Origin: Erpobdella octoculata
Lineage: Eukaryota > Annelida > Clitellata > Hirudinida > Erpobdellidae
DNA: 64,000 nucleotides
Assembly (NCBI GenBank): GCA_963978895.1
Contig: OZ022247.1
Location: forward strand, 6,686,383-6,750,382
Direction of reading: 5' to 3'
In this document: one piece after another, positions 12,794 through 26,514 of the stretch
Numbering within the stretch: the stretch's first letter is position 1
How the letters are laid out: each line of letters starts with the position of its first letter
Notes under the pieces: generated by a model
Seen by the model: only the letters and a program-made list of their open reading frames with translations
Databases searched by the model: none
Told to the model about the DNA's origin: nothing
Program-made: the position numbers and the translations under genes

Positions 12794-15700
12794 TAAGAAT
12801 ATATAACATATGAATCTTCAGATATTATCTGTCTGCTTCTGGACAACAGTGTTCAACTGTAATAAGTCGTATTTATGAAATTAGCTAGTGCATGCAATTC
12901 ACTTGCAAATTTTGTGACAAAACATTTGCGAAACGCTGTCGAAGGGATCGAGAATTTATGTATCGTATTGACCTCAATGCTGCAGTCTTAGTGATTTATG
13001 AAGCACAATTCAGTCGCTGCTGCAACGGCGCAGATTGTATTACTTTTTTTATATATCTCAAATCTACTGCGTCGATTTCGGTAATAAATAATCTCTGAAC
13101 GATCTATCATCGACTTCTCTAAAAACAATGGAATTTTTCTTAAGTCACAGATCTGCTGTAATTTCGTTTTCACGACGAATCTTGATCTTTGATCAAGTGC
13201 AGCGCTACTGAGGTTAGTGTAGGGACTTAATAAGATGTTCAAATAAACCGAAATCTATTGGATGATTTGAAACAGTGGTTAGCGAACTTTGAGACTCACG
13301 CTGACAGACAGATGAAATGCAGACAAATGAAAGGAAGACTCTGGCTCGCCAACACACTAACAAGACTGCACTGATTTACGACAAATGATAACAAACCGTA
13401 CGATACAAGAGAAAAGAGAAAGAAGAGAACCAAAAAGAAGATTTTGTTTAAATATTCCTGTTTACGAGACCACCGGGTCGCATACATAAAAACAAAATTA
13501 ATGTGTAACTCGGCGAGTGTATCGCAGGAGAAAAATTCCATATGCTGAGTGGTTCCCCGGTGTTGGGTTTTTTTCACTTCATACGTCATATTTCCTATCC
13601 TGTTGTATTTCATCTGATACGCTCGTTAATATTTCATTTTAAAGGTGATGGGTTGGACTATAAAGAAAGAAGTTTATACAAGTGTTCGATATCCACACAC
13701 AGTTTATCATGTAAAATATCTGTATATAGCCTGCTGAGGGTATAAAAATCTACACATACACACATATATATATATTCTTTTCTCATGGAGAGTTGTTACA
13801 GTATACCGGACTCAAGTGTTGCTTTAGAATGAAACCCGATAATACTCGACCCAGCCATAATTTATCGGCCTGCTGTTCTGCATAAGACTGATAATACGAA
13901 GAAGAAAATAAAACATTCACTGGGTAGGTGAAAGGGAGGAGGCACGGGCGGTAAGGGACGGGGCAAAGGTGACAGACCAGCACGCGCAGGTTTTTGTTAC
14001 AACTCGTTTTAGCAGCCGACAGCTCAAAACTAATGCATTATGCTGAGGTTATCCCTTCTACCTACACCAATCGTTTGTTCCGTATTTTTATGCTTCAAAA
14101 AATTATACGATGTCTCTGTCAATCCGCCCACCACACTCTCGTATAAAAAAAATTCAAACTATAAAAATATTAGATTGACTCACGAGCCCCATCTTGACAA
14201 GCAGTCAAAGTTCAAGGAATTACTGGGAGGTCCCGAGATAAACTTAACCGATGATGATGAGATACTTGACCTGAAGCGGAAGTGTAGCACGTTAGGCGGC
14301 GTCGGAACTGCAAAAGTCTACAAAGAGTTTCTCAAGTGTTACAAGATGCACTGAAGAAGGGTCGTTTATTCGTTGAATTGCAATGGAGTGTCTCTGCCAC
14401 AGGCGTTGGAAACAATTTGTCAGGACGAGAGAGTCCTTTGTCGGAGAGGGAAAGAAAGAGTGGAACTGAAAGAAGTGAAGAATTATGTTTATTCATTGGA
14501 CGAGACTTCTCTCGAAACAAGGCAGATTAGATAGTTCGCTATCGCTTTGTTGTGGGATTTTTACTGCAAAGTCTTTGCAATTTGTCGGAGCGTGATTGCG
14601 GCAAGCCATTTGTAGAACTCAATTGTCTTGCTTCATTTGTCACTGAACCTATTCGAAAAAAAAATAAAAATAAACAAAAAGTTTTCTGTTTACAAGTAAA
14701 TTAAAAAATAAACATTTTTCAAAATTTGTGAAATACAATTTTACAGAAGTTAATAATTTTATTATTAGAGAATTCGAAAATTATAGTTTAAAAATATCCC
14801 AATAATAAAAAAAAACAAAAAAAGATAAAAAATAAAAATTACAATTAAACAATTGATTTTTCATTCTTAATTAATTCTGAAAAAATGCAGCAATGAGTTT
14901 AATTATAAAAAATAAGTCAGTCAAGCCGTTTTGAAAAATACATCGGCAAGAAGCAATTCTAATCTGGAGCCGTACATCAGTTGGTCACAAGAGAAGGTGC
15001 CAAGTCTTGTTATTCCTGTGCTGATCGCTTCTGAATACAAATTATTCAGGGCGAGTCGGAACGAACTTATTTGGCGCAGCAATACATCTCGACCAATGTA
15101 GATGTGCATCGCCACGTGCAGAAACTATACATATCTTTCACAGACGTTCTCCTTCTATAACTAGTTGAATATATATCAATACAATTTTTTTTATAAAAAC
15201 AGCGGATGTAAACCATTTCACCAACGTTATTATAATTAGTTTTATGCAAATAATTACTTTTTAAACATTAATTTAAAATCTAACTGAGTATAAAACAAAA
15301 AGTTGAATAATTTTGCTATTTCATACACAAATATTAATAAAGTTTCAATTTTTCAAATTTTACTATCATCTTTTTGAAACATATTTTTACGAATTAAAAT
15401 ACACCAATTTTATCTATATAAATATTTAAATAAAAAACTAATTATCATGAAGAAAATGAAAATTGGCAACTTTCATGTATGTTGTAAATTAAATGTTGCT
15501 GCATTTAAAGGTTGATTAATGGGAACTTGTATGCCTTGCATGAATTTGAATTTATGCTCTGAAACCAACAAGGAGAGCAAACGTAGTAATAAACCTAATG
15601 TCTCTTAATAAACCAAAATTTGATTTATTGGACTTTGGAGTAGCAGTGCAGCAATTTGTCAATAAAGCCGGCCAACACGCAACTGAATTTGGAATTAATT

Positions 15701-16954
15701 TTTAATTGCTATGTATTGCTTTGACTTAATAAATATATTAATTCAACAAGTGCCTTGAAATAAATACCACTTTATTTGAAACCAGTCTTCAAAACCAAGA
15801 TAAAATAAAAAACCTAACCATAATATGACATTATGTTTCAAAATAATAATAAAATTTTTAAAACTTATTAAAAATTATGGTTTACATGATTGATTTCAAA
15901 AGCTTATTTCAGATATTTAGAAAATCATGAACCAAATTTAAAAAGTTGAAAATTTATAGAAGCAATAAATTTAGTTTAAACAAAAGCACTTAAAAGATTA
16001 ATAAAACAATAAATCCGCACAAGACAAATTTTTGTCTGCCACAGCCAATAAATTATTATATTCGTTGTTTTGATCAAATTTATTCATTAAAATAAAAGCT
16101 TTCCATCTGTAAATCAAAATAGCAGTCGATATTTTTTCGAACGCAATTTTTCAAAGTTCTGTTTATGTAAATATAAATAACGCTTGTCTGACTGAAAATC
16201 CAAAGTTTATTAAGTAAGAATAACAGAACTGTTTACACAAGAAGAACAAAGAGTAAGAGAGAACAGATTTTTTGTCGGGTTCAAGTAGGCGTCCTCACAT
16301 ATTCCGGCAATTCTCTAAAGACAATGATTTATAGTGGAGATTAGGAATCTATCAAATAAAATGAGATTAATGTGTAGACCTTTGGTAGGCGATGGTTTCT
16401 TCATGAACCCAAATTTATTTTAGTATTTTTCAGAAGATACAATGTTTTTTTTTATCTTAAACGTTAATTTTTTTACAAAAAATATTTAAATAAAACGAAT
16501 TTTTTTCTTTAATTCAAGACAAAAAATTCAAAAATTCAAAAAAAATATCAGAATTTTGTAAAACTAGTTTTTTTTTAATTTTATTGTTACTAAAAATAAA
16601 TTACACATCCTCCGCTTGTAATTTTTTAGTAGTTGTTTATCAATAGATTTAAAAAGTGATTATTTTAATAATTGCAGAACTTTAAATAAATCAACTAATT
16701 GGTGAATGAGAGTTTTTTTAATTCGAATTCTAATAATTAAAACATTTGCCTAGCATTACTTATGTTAAAATATTTTATTTACAATGAACGATTTTTATTT
16801 ACAAAGTAAAATTTTAAAAAAGGTCTATTTTAGAAATTAGTTGTGTTTTATTAATTCATGCAACACTATATTTATTTTAGTAAAACTTGAAATAAAATTG
16901 AATAAATAATTTTAGATTAAACAAATATTTTTTCGATAATTATATGTCCGAAAA
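12794..16954. other. Intergenic DNA with a higher-complexity patch, no gene called
   Basis: Between about 13,250 and 14,660 the sequence is less AT-rich and more CpG-containing, with several frames of 60-105 codons on both strands. None shows a known domain or convincing splice structure. It may be an unrecognised exon, regulatory DNA or an old repeat. The rest is plain AT-rich DNA. Confidence 0.5.
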
Positions 16955-17410
16955 TATAAAAAAACTTTAATGCAATCTAAAACAGTAATTGATTTTTGAA
17001 CTGGGTCAAGATGGCAAATATAGAATGATTTGGATCACCTTGACTTCAAAAAATTACATTTTGTTGCAACAGAATTTTTTTAAATTTTTTTTTATTTATA
17101 TTAACGTACACTAATTGTACCTGTTAATTTTGTATTTTTTTTTATAAAATCTGCTAAAGCTGTCATATTCAAAATATAAAATATAAAAATGCTTTACTGC
17201 AATCTAAAAAAAATAATTGATATTTGAACTGGGACAGGATGGCAAATATAAAAAAATTTGGATCACTTTAACTTCAAAAAATTACATTTTGTTGCAACAG
17301 AATTTAAAAAATTTTTATTTTTATTTTTTTCAATGTAGACTAACTGTACTTTTAACTTTAAATTTATTTTTTTAATGAAAATCTGCTATAGCTGTCATAT
17401 ATAAAATATT
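16955..17410. repeat. Diverged tandem duplication, about 230-bp unit
   Basis: GGCAAATATA, TTGGATCAC, CTTCAAAAAATTACATTTTG and TTGCAACAGAATTT occur in the same order near 17010-17080 and again near 17240-17310. Both units end with TCTGCTAWAGCTGTCATAT. An old duplication with no coding sense. Confidence 0.8.
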
Positions 17411-18801
17411 AGTTGATAAAACTGTAGGTTTTTAAAGTTATTTAAAGAAGAATTTCTTTAACTTTTTTCACAAAACCACTGGTACATATCCGATTCAAAT
17501 CATCAATTTGCATGAATATGGCATTTTCAACTTGAAAAATAATTTTAATAATTTTTTAATAGAATAATTTTTAAATAAAAATCTTTTGTTCACAAAACTT
17601 TGTTCAAAGATGGATTACTATTCCTTTATAATGTTTGCATAATTTATTCCCTTGATTCCCTTGCTTAGTTAAAAAATTTACTTTAAAATGCAACCTCAAT
17701 TCGAATAACTTCTCCAATGATTTAAGAAAAAACAGCACGGTAAATTTGCATGCAATATAACATTGTTTACAAGCCGATCAAAATACAACATCGTAATTTA
17801 GATAGAAGAACATGCCGACAAAACAGCCACTGGCAAACTACGTCATTTGCATGGAAACCTTAGGGACGATTCCACTGTCCGAGATTAGAGCTGATTTATA
17901 ACTTCATTCCAAGCCTCAACGTCGAAAAATCTTTCGTTTTTGTCCTTGATTTTGGATGGAGCGTTGTTATATTCATACTCACAAGATGAAAAAAAAGTGA
18001 AATCAATAGAGAAATAGAGAGTTATTAAAAACTTTGAATATAAAGATTGTTTACTGTTTATATTGAATTTTATAAGGTTCACCGTTTATAAATGGTTTTT
18101 GAGTTAATTAGAAAAGAAATGTCCACCGAATTATATGACTAAATTTTCAAATTAACTATTATAGGAAAAAACTGATTTATTGTGGATTTACCAAGAAAAG
18201 AGCATTACTTGGAACGTGCGTAATCACAGCATTCTGGATGTACGACCAAGCCAAGCTCGAGGATTGTCGTGTATCGATCGCCAGCTGCTATTGGCTTCCA
18301 ACCACATAATTTCTCTTCCACATTCTGTCAAATATACATGTACATAAACATAAAATTATTTTACAAAACCATATTAGTTTTTATATTAATGGAATTGTTT
18401 TTAACTTATTCGACTGAAAAAATATCTCTAGTGTGATATAAACCTTTTGCTCACTCATATTTCGAGTCTCAAGACACCGATGCTAAAATATGTTTAAACA
18501 CTCGCTAGTAAAAACTCTAGCGAACAGATCAAAACGTATACAATTTTACGTGTTTCGCTGGAATCATAATTCATTCAATCTATCTTGAAAAATGATAAAT
18601 CAATGACAAATAACATACCATTGCATTTGCTTTTACAATATAAAGCCCATACGACAAGCATAAATAAATTGAATCACAATGTAGGCTCGTTGACATGTAG
18701 GAAGTAAGCCACTCTTGTATTTCATTCATTTGCCAGGTTTTCATGTTTTGTGTATAGGGTTTTCAATATTCATTCAGTATTCGCTGAAAATACAATAACA
18801 A
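17411..18801. other. Intergenic DNA, no gene seen
   Basis: AT-rich, with a more complex patch at about 18,190-18,310. No recognisable frame. Confidence 0.55.
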
Positions 18802-19038
18802 CAGGCCCGTCGAGAGGTCGGGAATTTTGCCCTGGCTTCCTGCTGGCCCACAACAGTTGGATAACAAAATACTCCCAGGGCTTAACTTTAATTAATAAAA
18901 CGCTTCAAAATAAGTACAGTGTGCTTTTTAGGTTTTACTTCTGGCTTACTAACAATATTAATAATAGCTATAGGGTTCTAGAGACTCACAAAATGTAAGT
19001 TGCCCTAGGCCCTCGTATCATCTTCTGGAAGGGCCTTG
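18802..19038. mobile_element. Possible hAT-like MITE, 237 bp
   Basis: The left end CAGGCCCGTCGAGAGG and inverted right end CAAGGCCCTTCCAGAAG share a CA(A)GGCCC start, and both ends carry further GGCCC/CCCTGGG blocks around an AT-rich centre. No matching octamers flank it, so the call rests on end structure and resemblance to the MITE at 26522-26979. Confidence 0.4.
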
Positions 19039-22000
19039 TTAAATAGAAACAAATTGTGTGGTGATTTGTTATAATTTTCAATCAGAATACATAATAATAT
19101 GTGCAATTTTAAGATAAATATTCAACTTGTCAACGGTGACAGCTAATCAAAAACTAGATGTCTCCATGATTTTCACATATTAAAGTTTACCCTAAAAAGT
19201 GTGATACGGCTATAATTGAATAAAGTATTTTTTACATATTTTTAATTGGATAAGGTATACTTTAGTCTTCAACTTATTTTTGTTTAAAGTTACAACACAA
19301 CTGTACAGAGATAATATTATTTATATGGAATGGCTAGCATCGGTCGCAGGTGGACGAAGAACTCCAGACAACTCAGAATATGTTTCTTGGGAATGAACCA
19401 CATGACATCCGTTGTTTATTGTTATGCATAGACCGTTTTATTCGGTTGAAATATTTTTTAAATGAATATATTTACATATAAGTACAAGCTAAAAATTGAA
19501 AAAAGTTATTTATTAACCAAAGAGTTTTCAAGTGAAAATAAACAAATTCACACTACTTAATTGTTTCAATTTATAATGATTCAATTTTTTTCTATGATGA
19601 TATTCTATGAATAACTTTTTAACGCGTAGTCTTGGTCAGAAAATGTGTTTATTTAAATGTTTATGTTAAGCCGCTATTTATTTTCAAACTAACAGAGTAT
19701 CTGCTCTGCTCTTTCTGCATACGTGGTGAATTGTTCATCTTTTACGTCATTTAAATTGTCATTGAAATCTTTGACTGAAAATCTTTCTCCCGTAACAGAT
19801 TGTGTTATTATCATAATTATTGCTGTTAGAATTTAAGTACCTAGTTATTTAGTTATCATTATTTCACGGTTTCTGTTTGTGGCTTTCATAGCTGTTTGAT
19901 GTCTGTTTCTTGTAATGCTGGCTTCCGGCATTTTCAATAAAATAAAATAAAAAAAGACGAACATGATGTTTTTATAGGTTATAGAACTGAATGCTACGTT
20001 AACAGATTAATAAAAATTTCAGTAAGAATTCGGTAAGTAGTAATTATAATATCATTTATCAGTTTACCCTACATCAGCAATTTTTAGCTGAATCTTTTGA
20101 AGAAATATATATAAAACCCGAACAATATCGTCTAATAAACAGATGGTAATTAGTTTTTCATTCTATATACGTGAATGAACCTACATATATAATACAACGT
20201 AGAAAACTATTAAATTTAGGAAAGCAGCACACTTGATTGAAATTAAAATTACATTATTTTGAACAAATTAAATTGGGTCACTGAAAATTTTGTCGCATAA
20301 ATATTATTTTAATAACTATAGACTTATCGAAAACTTGCATAATTACATCTATGTAACTGGAAACATAAACTTTTCTACAATTGTTTTTACTTTTATAAAA
20401 AAGTAAACATGAACAACTTATTGTCACATGTAGGAATAGAACTGAACTAAATTGTTTCAAGGAAAAGTGTCGCGTTTGTAGCGTCATTTGTTTTCAATAT
20501 TATTAGCTATATTTCAGTGTCCTATAAAATAGTTTTGTTTTGAAAAATATAAGAAAATCATTATTTAAGGTCATATTATATGTCTGCATGTCTTCGCTTA
20601 AAACAAAACTAAATTTATTACCTTCTGTACTCTTTTTAAAATAGTTGAATGTTTTACACTGAAAAGTAAATCGAATAAATTAAAAAAATAAGCTTTCATT
20701 ATCGGTTTTCCCATGATACATTTCCAGTATCGCATTGAAAATAAAATAAAAAAATTCTTTTTATATGCTCCATAGATGGCAGTAAAACAATAAAAACTAT
20801 GCGTAATCAATTGAATTACATCTTTCTATGCAGAAATTTACTTTGTTTTCAACTGCACGTCTTTCGGCTTTTTTCATCATCGTTATTTACTTGGTTAAAA
20901 AAAACTTTTCAAAAAGAATTATCAGTTTTAAGTGAATGCAATAATTCAATAAAATTTTTGTTGATCTTTAATTTATTATTCAAATGTTTTCAAATTGTTA
21001 CACACGTGTACAACTATAAGCAGTATTTAAAATACATTTTTTTGAATGTACTTAATAAAATTATATTAGTAAATTTATATACTTTCTGAAAAATCTTCCA
21101 CGTGTGTATTAAAAGTTCTGATTTACAACTGTTTTTTTTCTTATCAACGAATAGATTGACCATTTTTAATTATAAAAACTATTTTGATTGCTAAATTTAT
21201 TTAAATTACTGGTTGAGTATGTTTAATTAGTGTCATTCTAAATTCTGAATTCTTAAATCTATTAAACATTTTATCAAACAAAAATATTTTTCAGATTAAA
21301 ATCCAATAAAACTTTTGAATTATTATTCAATTATTATTTTAGGCTAAAATTCTTACTCTAAAGCTATAATAATTATATCTCAGTCATACACAGTAAACAG
21401 TAATATAAGTAGATTTTTGGAAATATTATTTGCTGAAGTTTCTTGAATTGATGTTTTAAAATTAAAAACTAATAAAATTTCTAAGACGATATTTTTGTTT
21501 CCAGCAATAAAATATCACTCATGTCATTTTGTTCTATTTTATCTAATAAAAGCATCTAAACAATTATTTTTTTAATTTCCAAAAATGACAAACTCATTAA
21601 AATTTGAACCAGCGAAATATTTAAAATTTAACTTTAAACATTTAGAATCTGTAGCAAAATTTTCTTTAAATTGCTGATAACTGCTTAATTAAATTATTTC
21701 ATTGAATTTGAAATTTTGTTTGTTATTCTATTAATTAAACAATATATCGCCAGTGAAATAAATTTAACTTTATCATGCTTGGATTGTTTGATGAGAAGAA
21801 TATTAAATTATTGTTTTGAGTTTATTGAAATTATGCAAATATTGTTTTTTAAGTGACAATTTAAATCGCTAAAAAAGTAGTATGAAAATTTTTTAATCCA
21901 GTTTTTGTCGGTTTTAATAAAACTTTCATATTTGTTATTCTGAACATGAAAACAATTTGAATGCAACAATAATAATTTTTTATTTGATTGTTTTCAGCTA

Positions 22001-23046
22001 GTCATGTTTTAGTAATATTTTACTGAATTATACCTAATATTTATGGGCATTTCAAGTATCGCAAAAATTTACAAAATTGAGAGAAAAAACTATACAACTG
22101 TTGAAGTTATTTTGGATTGAAAAGGCTAAACCTGTTATTTTTCAATTTTTTTTTATTTTTTACATACGGGACATTGCTGCCAGTAATAACAATTATTAGG
22201 TCTAGCTTAAAAGTTTTATTGATTAGATCAGAGTTAGCCACAAATAATCAACTTAATTTATTTCTTTGTGCATTTAATTGTCTTTCTCTGTATGTCTGAC
22301 TGATAGGAATGGTTTTCGTTATTTATGTATATTAATAGCATGAATTTGTTCAAATTCGTTCAAAGTTATACTTTGCCATTACATAACTTTCGATTCGATA
22401 TTTTTTTTGTGGGACCTGAAGTTAATTGTGAAATGACCCCCCAAAAAATAAATGGCATATCCGCAAAAACAAGTTTGTTTGGTATAATTTATAGTTTAAA
22501 TTTGTTTCATAGATCCTTGATGAAATTAATTTTAAAATTAAAAACCAATAATTTTAATTTTAGAAACTTAATATAATTTTCCTCGTCACGAGAAACGAAT
22601 TTATATTTTTAGATTGAGCTTAATTAGATGTCGGAAAGTTTATTTATTTGAATTTCAATGATTTTTAAGCAAACAAGCATGCAAGCTAACTGGCGATTTA
22701 GTTGTTAAAAGCAATTTAAAAATCATTTGTGAACTAAAATTCATTTGGTAAACTCAACAATATTAGTGTTAATTTTAGTTTGCTATTAAGTATGGTTCCA
22801 TCAAATGTTGTTAGCATTCAGTATATTGCTTATGCCATAACTGCTGCTTAATGATAAATACTTAGAGCGGTGTCTCTTTAAAGTTCTTAATATTAAAATT
22901 CAATTCAACTGTTATTTACCGACACGCTTCAGCAAACTGTCTGGAAGGCACGTAGGCGAGAATGTCAACAGTCATGTGTATATACGTCTGATATGGGCTC
23001 GCTCTCTGAATCTGCGCTAACCGACTAACTATTACCTGCAGTTGGA
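19039..23046. other. AT-rich intergenic DNA, no gene seen
   Basis: Frames up to about 96 codons exist, but they are rich in Phe/Leu/Ile/Asn/Lys from base composition and lack motifs. Confidence 0.6.
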
Positions 23047-23047
23047 C

Positions 23048-23055
23048 CAGAGACC
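23048..23055. repeat. Left target-site duplication CAGAGACC of the hAT element
   Basis: The eight bases are identical to those at 26515-26522. The site is also part of the older MITE boundary (see the MITE at 26522-26979). Confidence 0.9.
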
Positions 23056-23071
23056 TAGACCCCTCAGCCGC
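23056..23071 (+). repeat. Left terminal inverted repeat of the hAT element
   Basis: TAGACCCCTCAGCCGC, matching the complement of 26499-26514 at all 16 positions; the two ends diverge at the next base. Confidence 0.9.
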
Positions 23072-23082
23072 ATTAGTAACCG

Positions 23083-23218
23083 TTTCACGGCCGGCTTAGC
23101 ACGTTTTGCGGCCTAATTTACGGCGAGCCGAGGTTTTTGCGGCCGGCGGCGGCTAACTGTTTTTGTGGCCGGCGGCGGCTAACTGTTTTTGTGGCCGGCG
23201 GCGGCTTAATTCTCGGCT
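23083..23218 (+). repeat. GC-rich subterminal repeats, left end of the hAT element
   Basis: Three direct units of 26 bp beginning GYGGCCGGCGGCGGCT start at 23139, 23165 and 23191; partial copies (CGGCCGGCTTAGCAC, GCGGCCTAA) precede them. hAT transposases commonly bind such subterminal motifs, so these are the likely binding sites (inference). Their base composition is sharply unlike the AT-rich interior. Confidence 0.75.
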
Positions 23219-23599
23219 TATATTTAATTTACCACTTGGAAATCAGAAGTTTCAAAACGCAAAATTCGAGATGCCCTAAAAAAAACTTTCATTCACTATT
23301 TTTCCTAAGGTGTTTCAATATCACCCATCATTAGTAGTGCTTTCAACTCATTAAAATTATAAATCACACCCCTGCCCACTACTTTTTTCAAAAATTTATC
23401 CACCTAATGCCAACTGGCAAATACCAGAATTCTAAATCATATATACTCATGTCCATGAGTCAAAATATTAGTTTTTCTAAAAACTCAGCCACTGAACAAA
23501 GTTTCAAAGTCAAATCTTTTTTGTTTGTTATAGTTTATTTTCCAGTAGAGAGACACACACACATAAATATATATATATATATGCATCATTGTGGTAAGT

Positions 23600-26146
23600 T
23601 TAGGCTGACATTATATATTGCAAGTTATCATGTAAAAAACATATTTTATTCAGCTTAGAAGGGCAAAGACTTGATCGCTTCCCATTGCAGATTAATCCTG
23701 CCACTGAAAATAAACATTCTACTGGGACCGACCCTGAAGACATGCCAAGAAACAAAGAAGTAAGCTGCTGCAGTATGGGATAGGTCTTAACATTATCTGC
23801 CCAATAGGAGAGTGGATTTGATGAATACTTTGCTATTAAATCTTCATCACTTATAGTGCTTGCTAGATATCCATCAAGCTCAAGTTGTAATTTTTCTACA
23901 TCTGATCTTTTTGTTGAAGTTGCCTTGTCGTTGAGTTCAGCCAGAAGTTTTTGTCGGAATTGATTGAGTTTTCGTTTTTTATTCTGGCAAATAAAATAAA
24001 ATAGATTAACAAATTAAAGAAATTTGAAAAAACATATGCAACAAATTCAATAATCAAAGCATCTATTTAAGAAAAAATAAACCATAAGAGAAACTGACCA
24101 TGGGTTCTCCACTCCTTTCAGGAGATGCAACAGTTGCACTTTCATCAGTAGTCACAGTCGCAGATGCTAAAATACCTTTCTGTATTGCAATTGCATGTGC
24201 TTTCTGAACTAGTGCTTCTGCTTGCTCCGGGGTCAACACGTTTTTTGTCATGGGATCAAATATTTGACTTATTTTCATGAAGTCATTCTCCTTAAGACGT
24301 TTCTCTACGTTTGCCGCTACAAGTTCCTTCAGATCAACTATAGCCTCATCATCACCAGGTCGAATCTTACAAATTCGCTTTATTTGTAATTTCATTAGTG
24401 GCACCATAGACAGCGTTGGCAAATTTGAGCTGACGAGTTCTGTGAACTTCTGGAACTCTTTTAAAAAATTACAACGTGATTTCAGCAATTCAAGTTCACT
24501 GGTCATTAAGCACAACTCCACATGTCCAATCTTTTTTAAAGTGTTGTCGACAGCTTTCTGCAAATCTATCACTGACTCTATCATAACAAGGATTGAATTC
24601 CAGCGAGTCGGACAACTGCCTTTAAGTGACGTGTGGTGGTGTGATTTTGATGAACTGATTGAAATGTTGTGAACTGAGTTTTCTGAAACTTCTGTTCCAA
24701 CATCGTTCTCGTCCACAACTGGCTGTGATAATGGAAATTGATCGTCAGCATCAATCACAGCATGTGTCTCACTAATTTTGTTTTGTAATTTTGCAAGTTC
24801 TCGTAGATCATCTTCTACAGCTGCTTCATCTTCCAACATATCACTTTTAAAGTGTAGCACTGTCACAATGTTACGGCATTTCTGTACCAAACACTTCAAC
24901 TCATCTACGCGAAAAAGACTATCAACTGTTATCAGAAGATGCAGAGCATGCGCTACACAATGCTGCACAGACTGGACTTTCAGAAGCTGGGAAGATTTCA
25001 TCATGTTGGAAGCTCCATCATGACACGATGCAATAATCAATTTCCTGCAGTCCGGAAAAAACTTTGATAAGACAAGTCGGATGTGTTCTGCTAAATAATG
25101 CCCAGTGTGGCTGCCAGGCATTGTGCGGCAGCTGAGTGTGAAGAGGCGCTTTTCCCAGTTTTTGACACATGAGATCCTTATGCCAACGTACGAACGACCG
25201 TTGTAGCGATCAGTCCGTCCATCAGCCATCACACAGATCGAGCGGACTGTAGCAAGTTCTTCTTTGATTTTTGTAAATACTGTAACATACAGATCATTCA
25301 GAGCTGTACCAGATAATGTGCTGGGGACTGGTAATGTTTTTGATTGTAAAAATTTTTTCATGAAATCAATCATTCCTGGTTTCTTTACATTTTCGAATGC
25401 AAGGAGATCACGAACGAACCATATGAGGACATCTCGATTGAATTCGTGTTGTGAGATTTCAGAGGAAAGCTCAAGTTCTGTTGTCTTTTTATATCTGCTA
25501 ATATAGTTCAAAATCAGTGGAACATTAGACTGACTGCTTTCTGCAACAATATCGTGCTTTTCCATTAGATGTTTGTTAATATTGCCGGTGGATGTGCCAG
25601 TTGAGAAGCTTGCAATTTTACTTATATGAAAAGTGCCAAGTTTTTTTTGTTCATCTAAACAAACATTGCAATAACATCGCGTTCTATCAAAGGTTTCAGA
25701 CGCTTCTTCATTCTCATACAAGAATCCCACATGACGCCAACAGCTTGCTTTAGAATTTCCATTACCATGTGAACTGTTTAAATACAATAAAATACTTAAT
25801 TTCTTAGTTGACTTAGTATATCGCACACAAGGTAATCTTTCACTTTCACGGCCCGATGTGTCAAAGATTAACATTCTCTGCTATAATTAGCTATAGACAC
25901 GATGAAAAGTAACCACTAGTTTAAACATTATGATAATTAGGGTTAAGATTGTAACAAAATAGGACTATTTTATTGGAAGATTCGGCCCAGGCCGCTATAG
26001 TGAAAGATAATCGCACACAAAATAACAACTCACCTTTCTGGAATTTCTGATAATCTTGGTTTAATTATCAATTGCCTAATTTGTTGCTTGTCCATGCGAG
26101 ACATTTGAGATACCCCAACATTTCTATTTGTATGTCTACGAGACAT
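23600..26146 (-). CDS. hAT transposase, three exons, BED zinc finger plus RNase H-like core
   Basis: Proposed join 26146..26034, 25875..24099 and 23983..23600, 757 aa with no internal stop. It would cut and paste the surrounding element in the nucleus. Exon 1 begins ATG (MSRRHTNRNV) and ends at a strong donor, AG|GTGAGT. The exon 2 acceptor (AGCAGAG|A) is the least certain junction. Exon 3 starts after TTTGCCAG in phase 0. Visible motifs: a BED-type finger at C107/C110/H140/H145; the first acidic residue D256 in VMADGRTDRYNGRSY; D324 in CHDGASNMM; the hAT C/H motif at C344/H347 in HCVAHALHLL; and the C-terminal dimerisation block from about 686 (NPLSYWADN) to SVPVECLFSVAG, keeping E719. The catalytic D/D/E set therefore appears present. 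The usual Trp of the first motif (DxWT) is Arg here. A domesticated host gene is unlikely because the terminal repeats and target duplications are intact. Confidence 0.85.
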
Positions 26147-26215
26147 TGTACAACTATTTATAACAATCTAAAATAAGAAATAAATCGACGGACCTTGCTA
26201 AATCGAACGTTGCGA

Positions 26216-26232
26216 ATATCGATAATCGATAT
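26216..26232. promoter_or_regulatory. 17-bp palindrome containing TATCGATA, upstream of the transposase
   Basis: ATATCGAT-A-ATCGATAT is a perfect 8+1+8 palindrome 70 bp upstream of the proposed transposase ATG. It contains TATCGATA, the insect DRE core bound by DREF, itself a BED-finger, hAT-derived protein. A role in driving or autoregulating the transposase is inference. Confidence 0.45.
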
Positions 26233-26372
26233 GTCCACGTGAGTAATGCGCGAAAACCATAGACATCAATGGTGAGAACGCTTTCTATGGATGTAAAGTT
26301 TATGATTTTGATTGCGGTTATGAAGAAATAATTAATTAAAAAAATTATAACTAAAATTTTTTTTTTAAATCA

Positions 26373-26498
26373 CGGCTAGCCGCGATTTTCTCGGCCGGCG
26401 AGGCTTATTTTTTTTGTGGCCGGCTTGCAGCTAAGCCCCGATTTTCGCGGCCGGCGGCAGCTTAGCACTTTCACGGCTCGGCTCGGCCGGCTAAACCG
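26373..26498 (-). repeat. GC-rich subterminal repeats, right end of the hAT element
   Basis: Several copies of GCGGCCGGCGGC/GGCTAA-like words (near 26391, 26419, 26448 and 26482) are arranged inverted relative to the left end, but they are more irregular. Probable transposase-binding region. Confidence 0.65.
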
Positions 26499-26514
26499 GC
26501 GGCTGAGGGGTCTA
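26499..26514 (-). repeat. Right terminal inverted repeat of the hAT element
   Basis: Reads GCGGCTGAGGGGTCTA on the plus strand, the exact complement of the left end. Confidence 0.9.

Larger units (their letters stand above)
23056..26514 (-). mobile_element. Complete hAT-superfamily DNA transposon, 3,459 bp
   Basis: Identical 16-bp terminal inverted repeats (TAGACCCCTCAGCCGC at 23056-23071 and its complement at 26499-26514) bound the element. It is flanked by a perfect 8-bp target duplication, CAGAGACC (23048-23055 and 26515-26522); 8-bp duplications are the hAT hallmark. Inside lie GC-rich subterminal repeats at both ends and one minus-strand transposase gene with BED and hAT dimerisation motifs. 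Ends, duplications and reading frames are all intact, so the insertion looks young and possibly still able to move. Confidence 0.93.

Noticed and set aside
12892..12972. FTCKFCDKTFAKR, like the first half of a C2H2 zinc finger
   Set aside because: The two histidines are missing and no further fingers follow. Probably chance or a very old remnant.
24277..25506. Plus-strand frames of 80-131 codons
   Set aside because: They lie antisense to the hAT transposase exon and are shadows of it.
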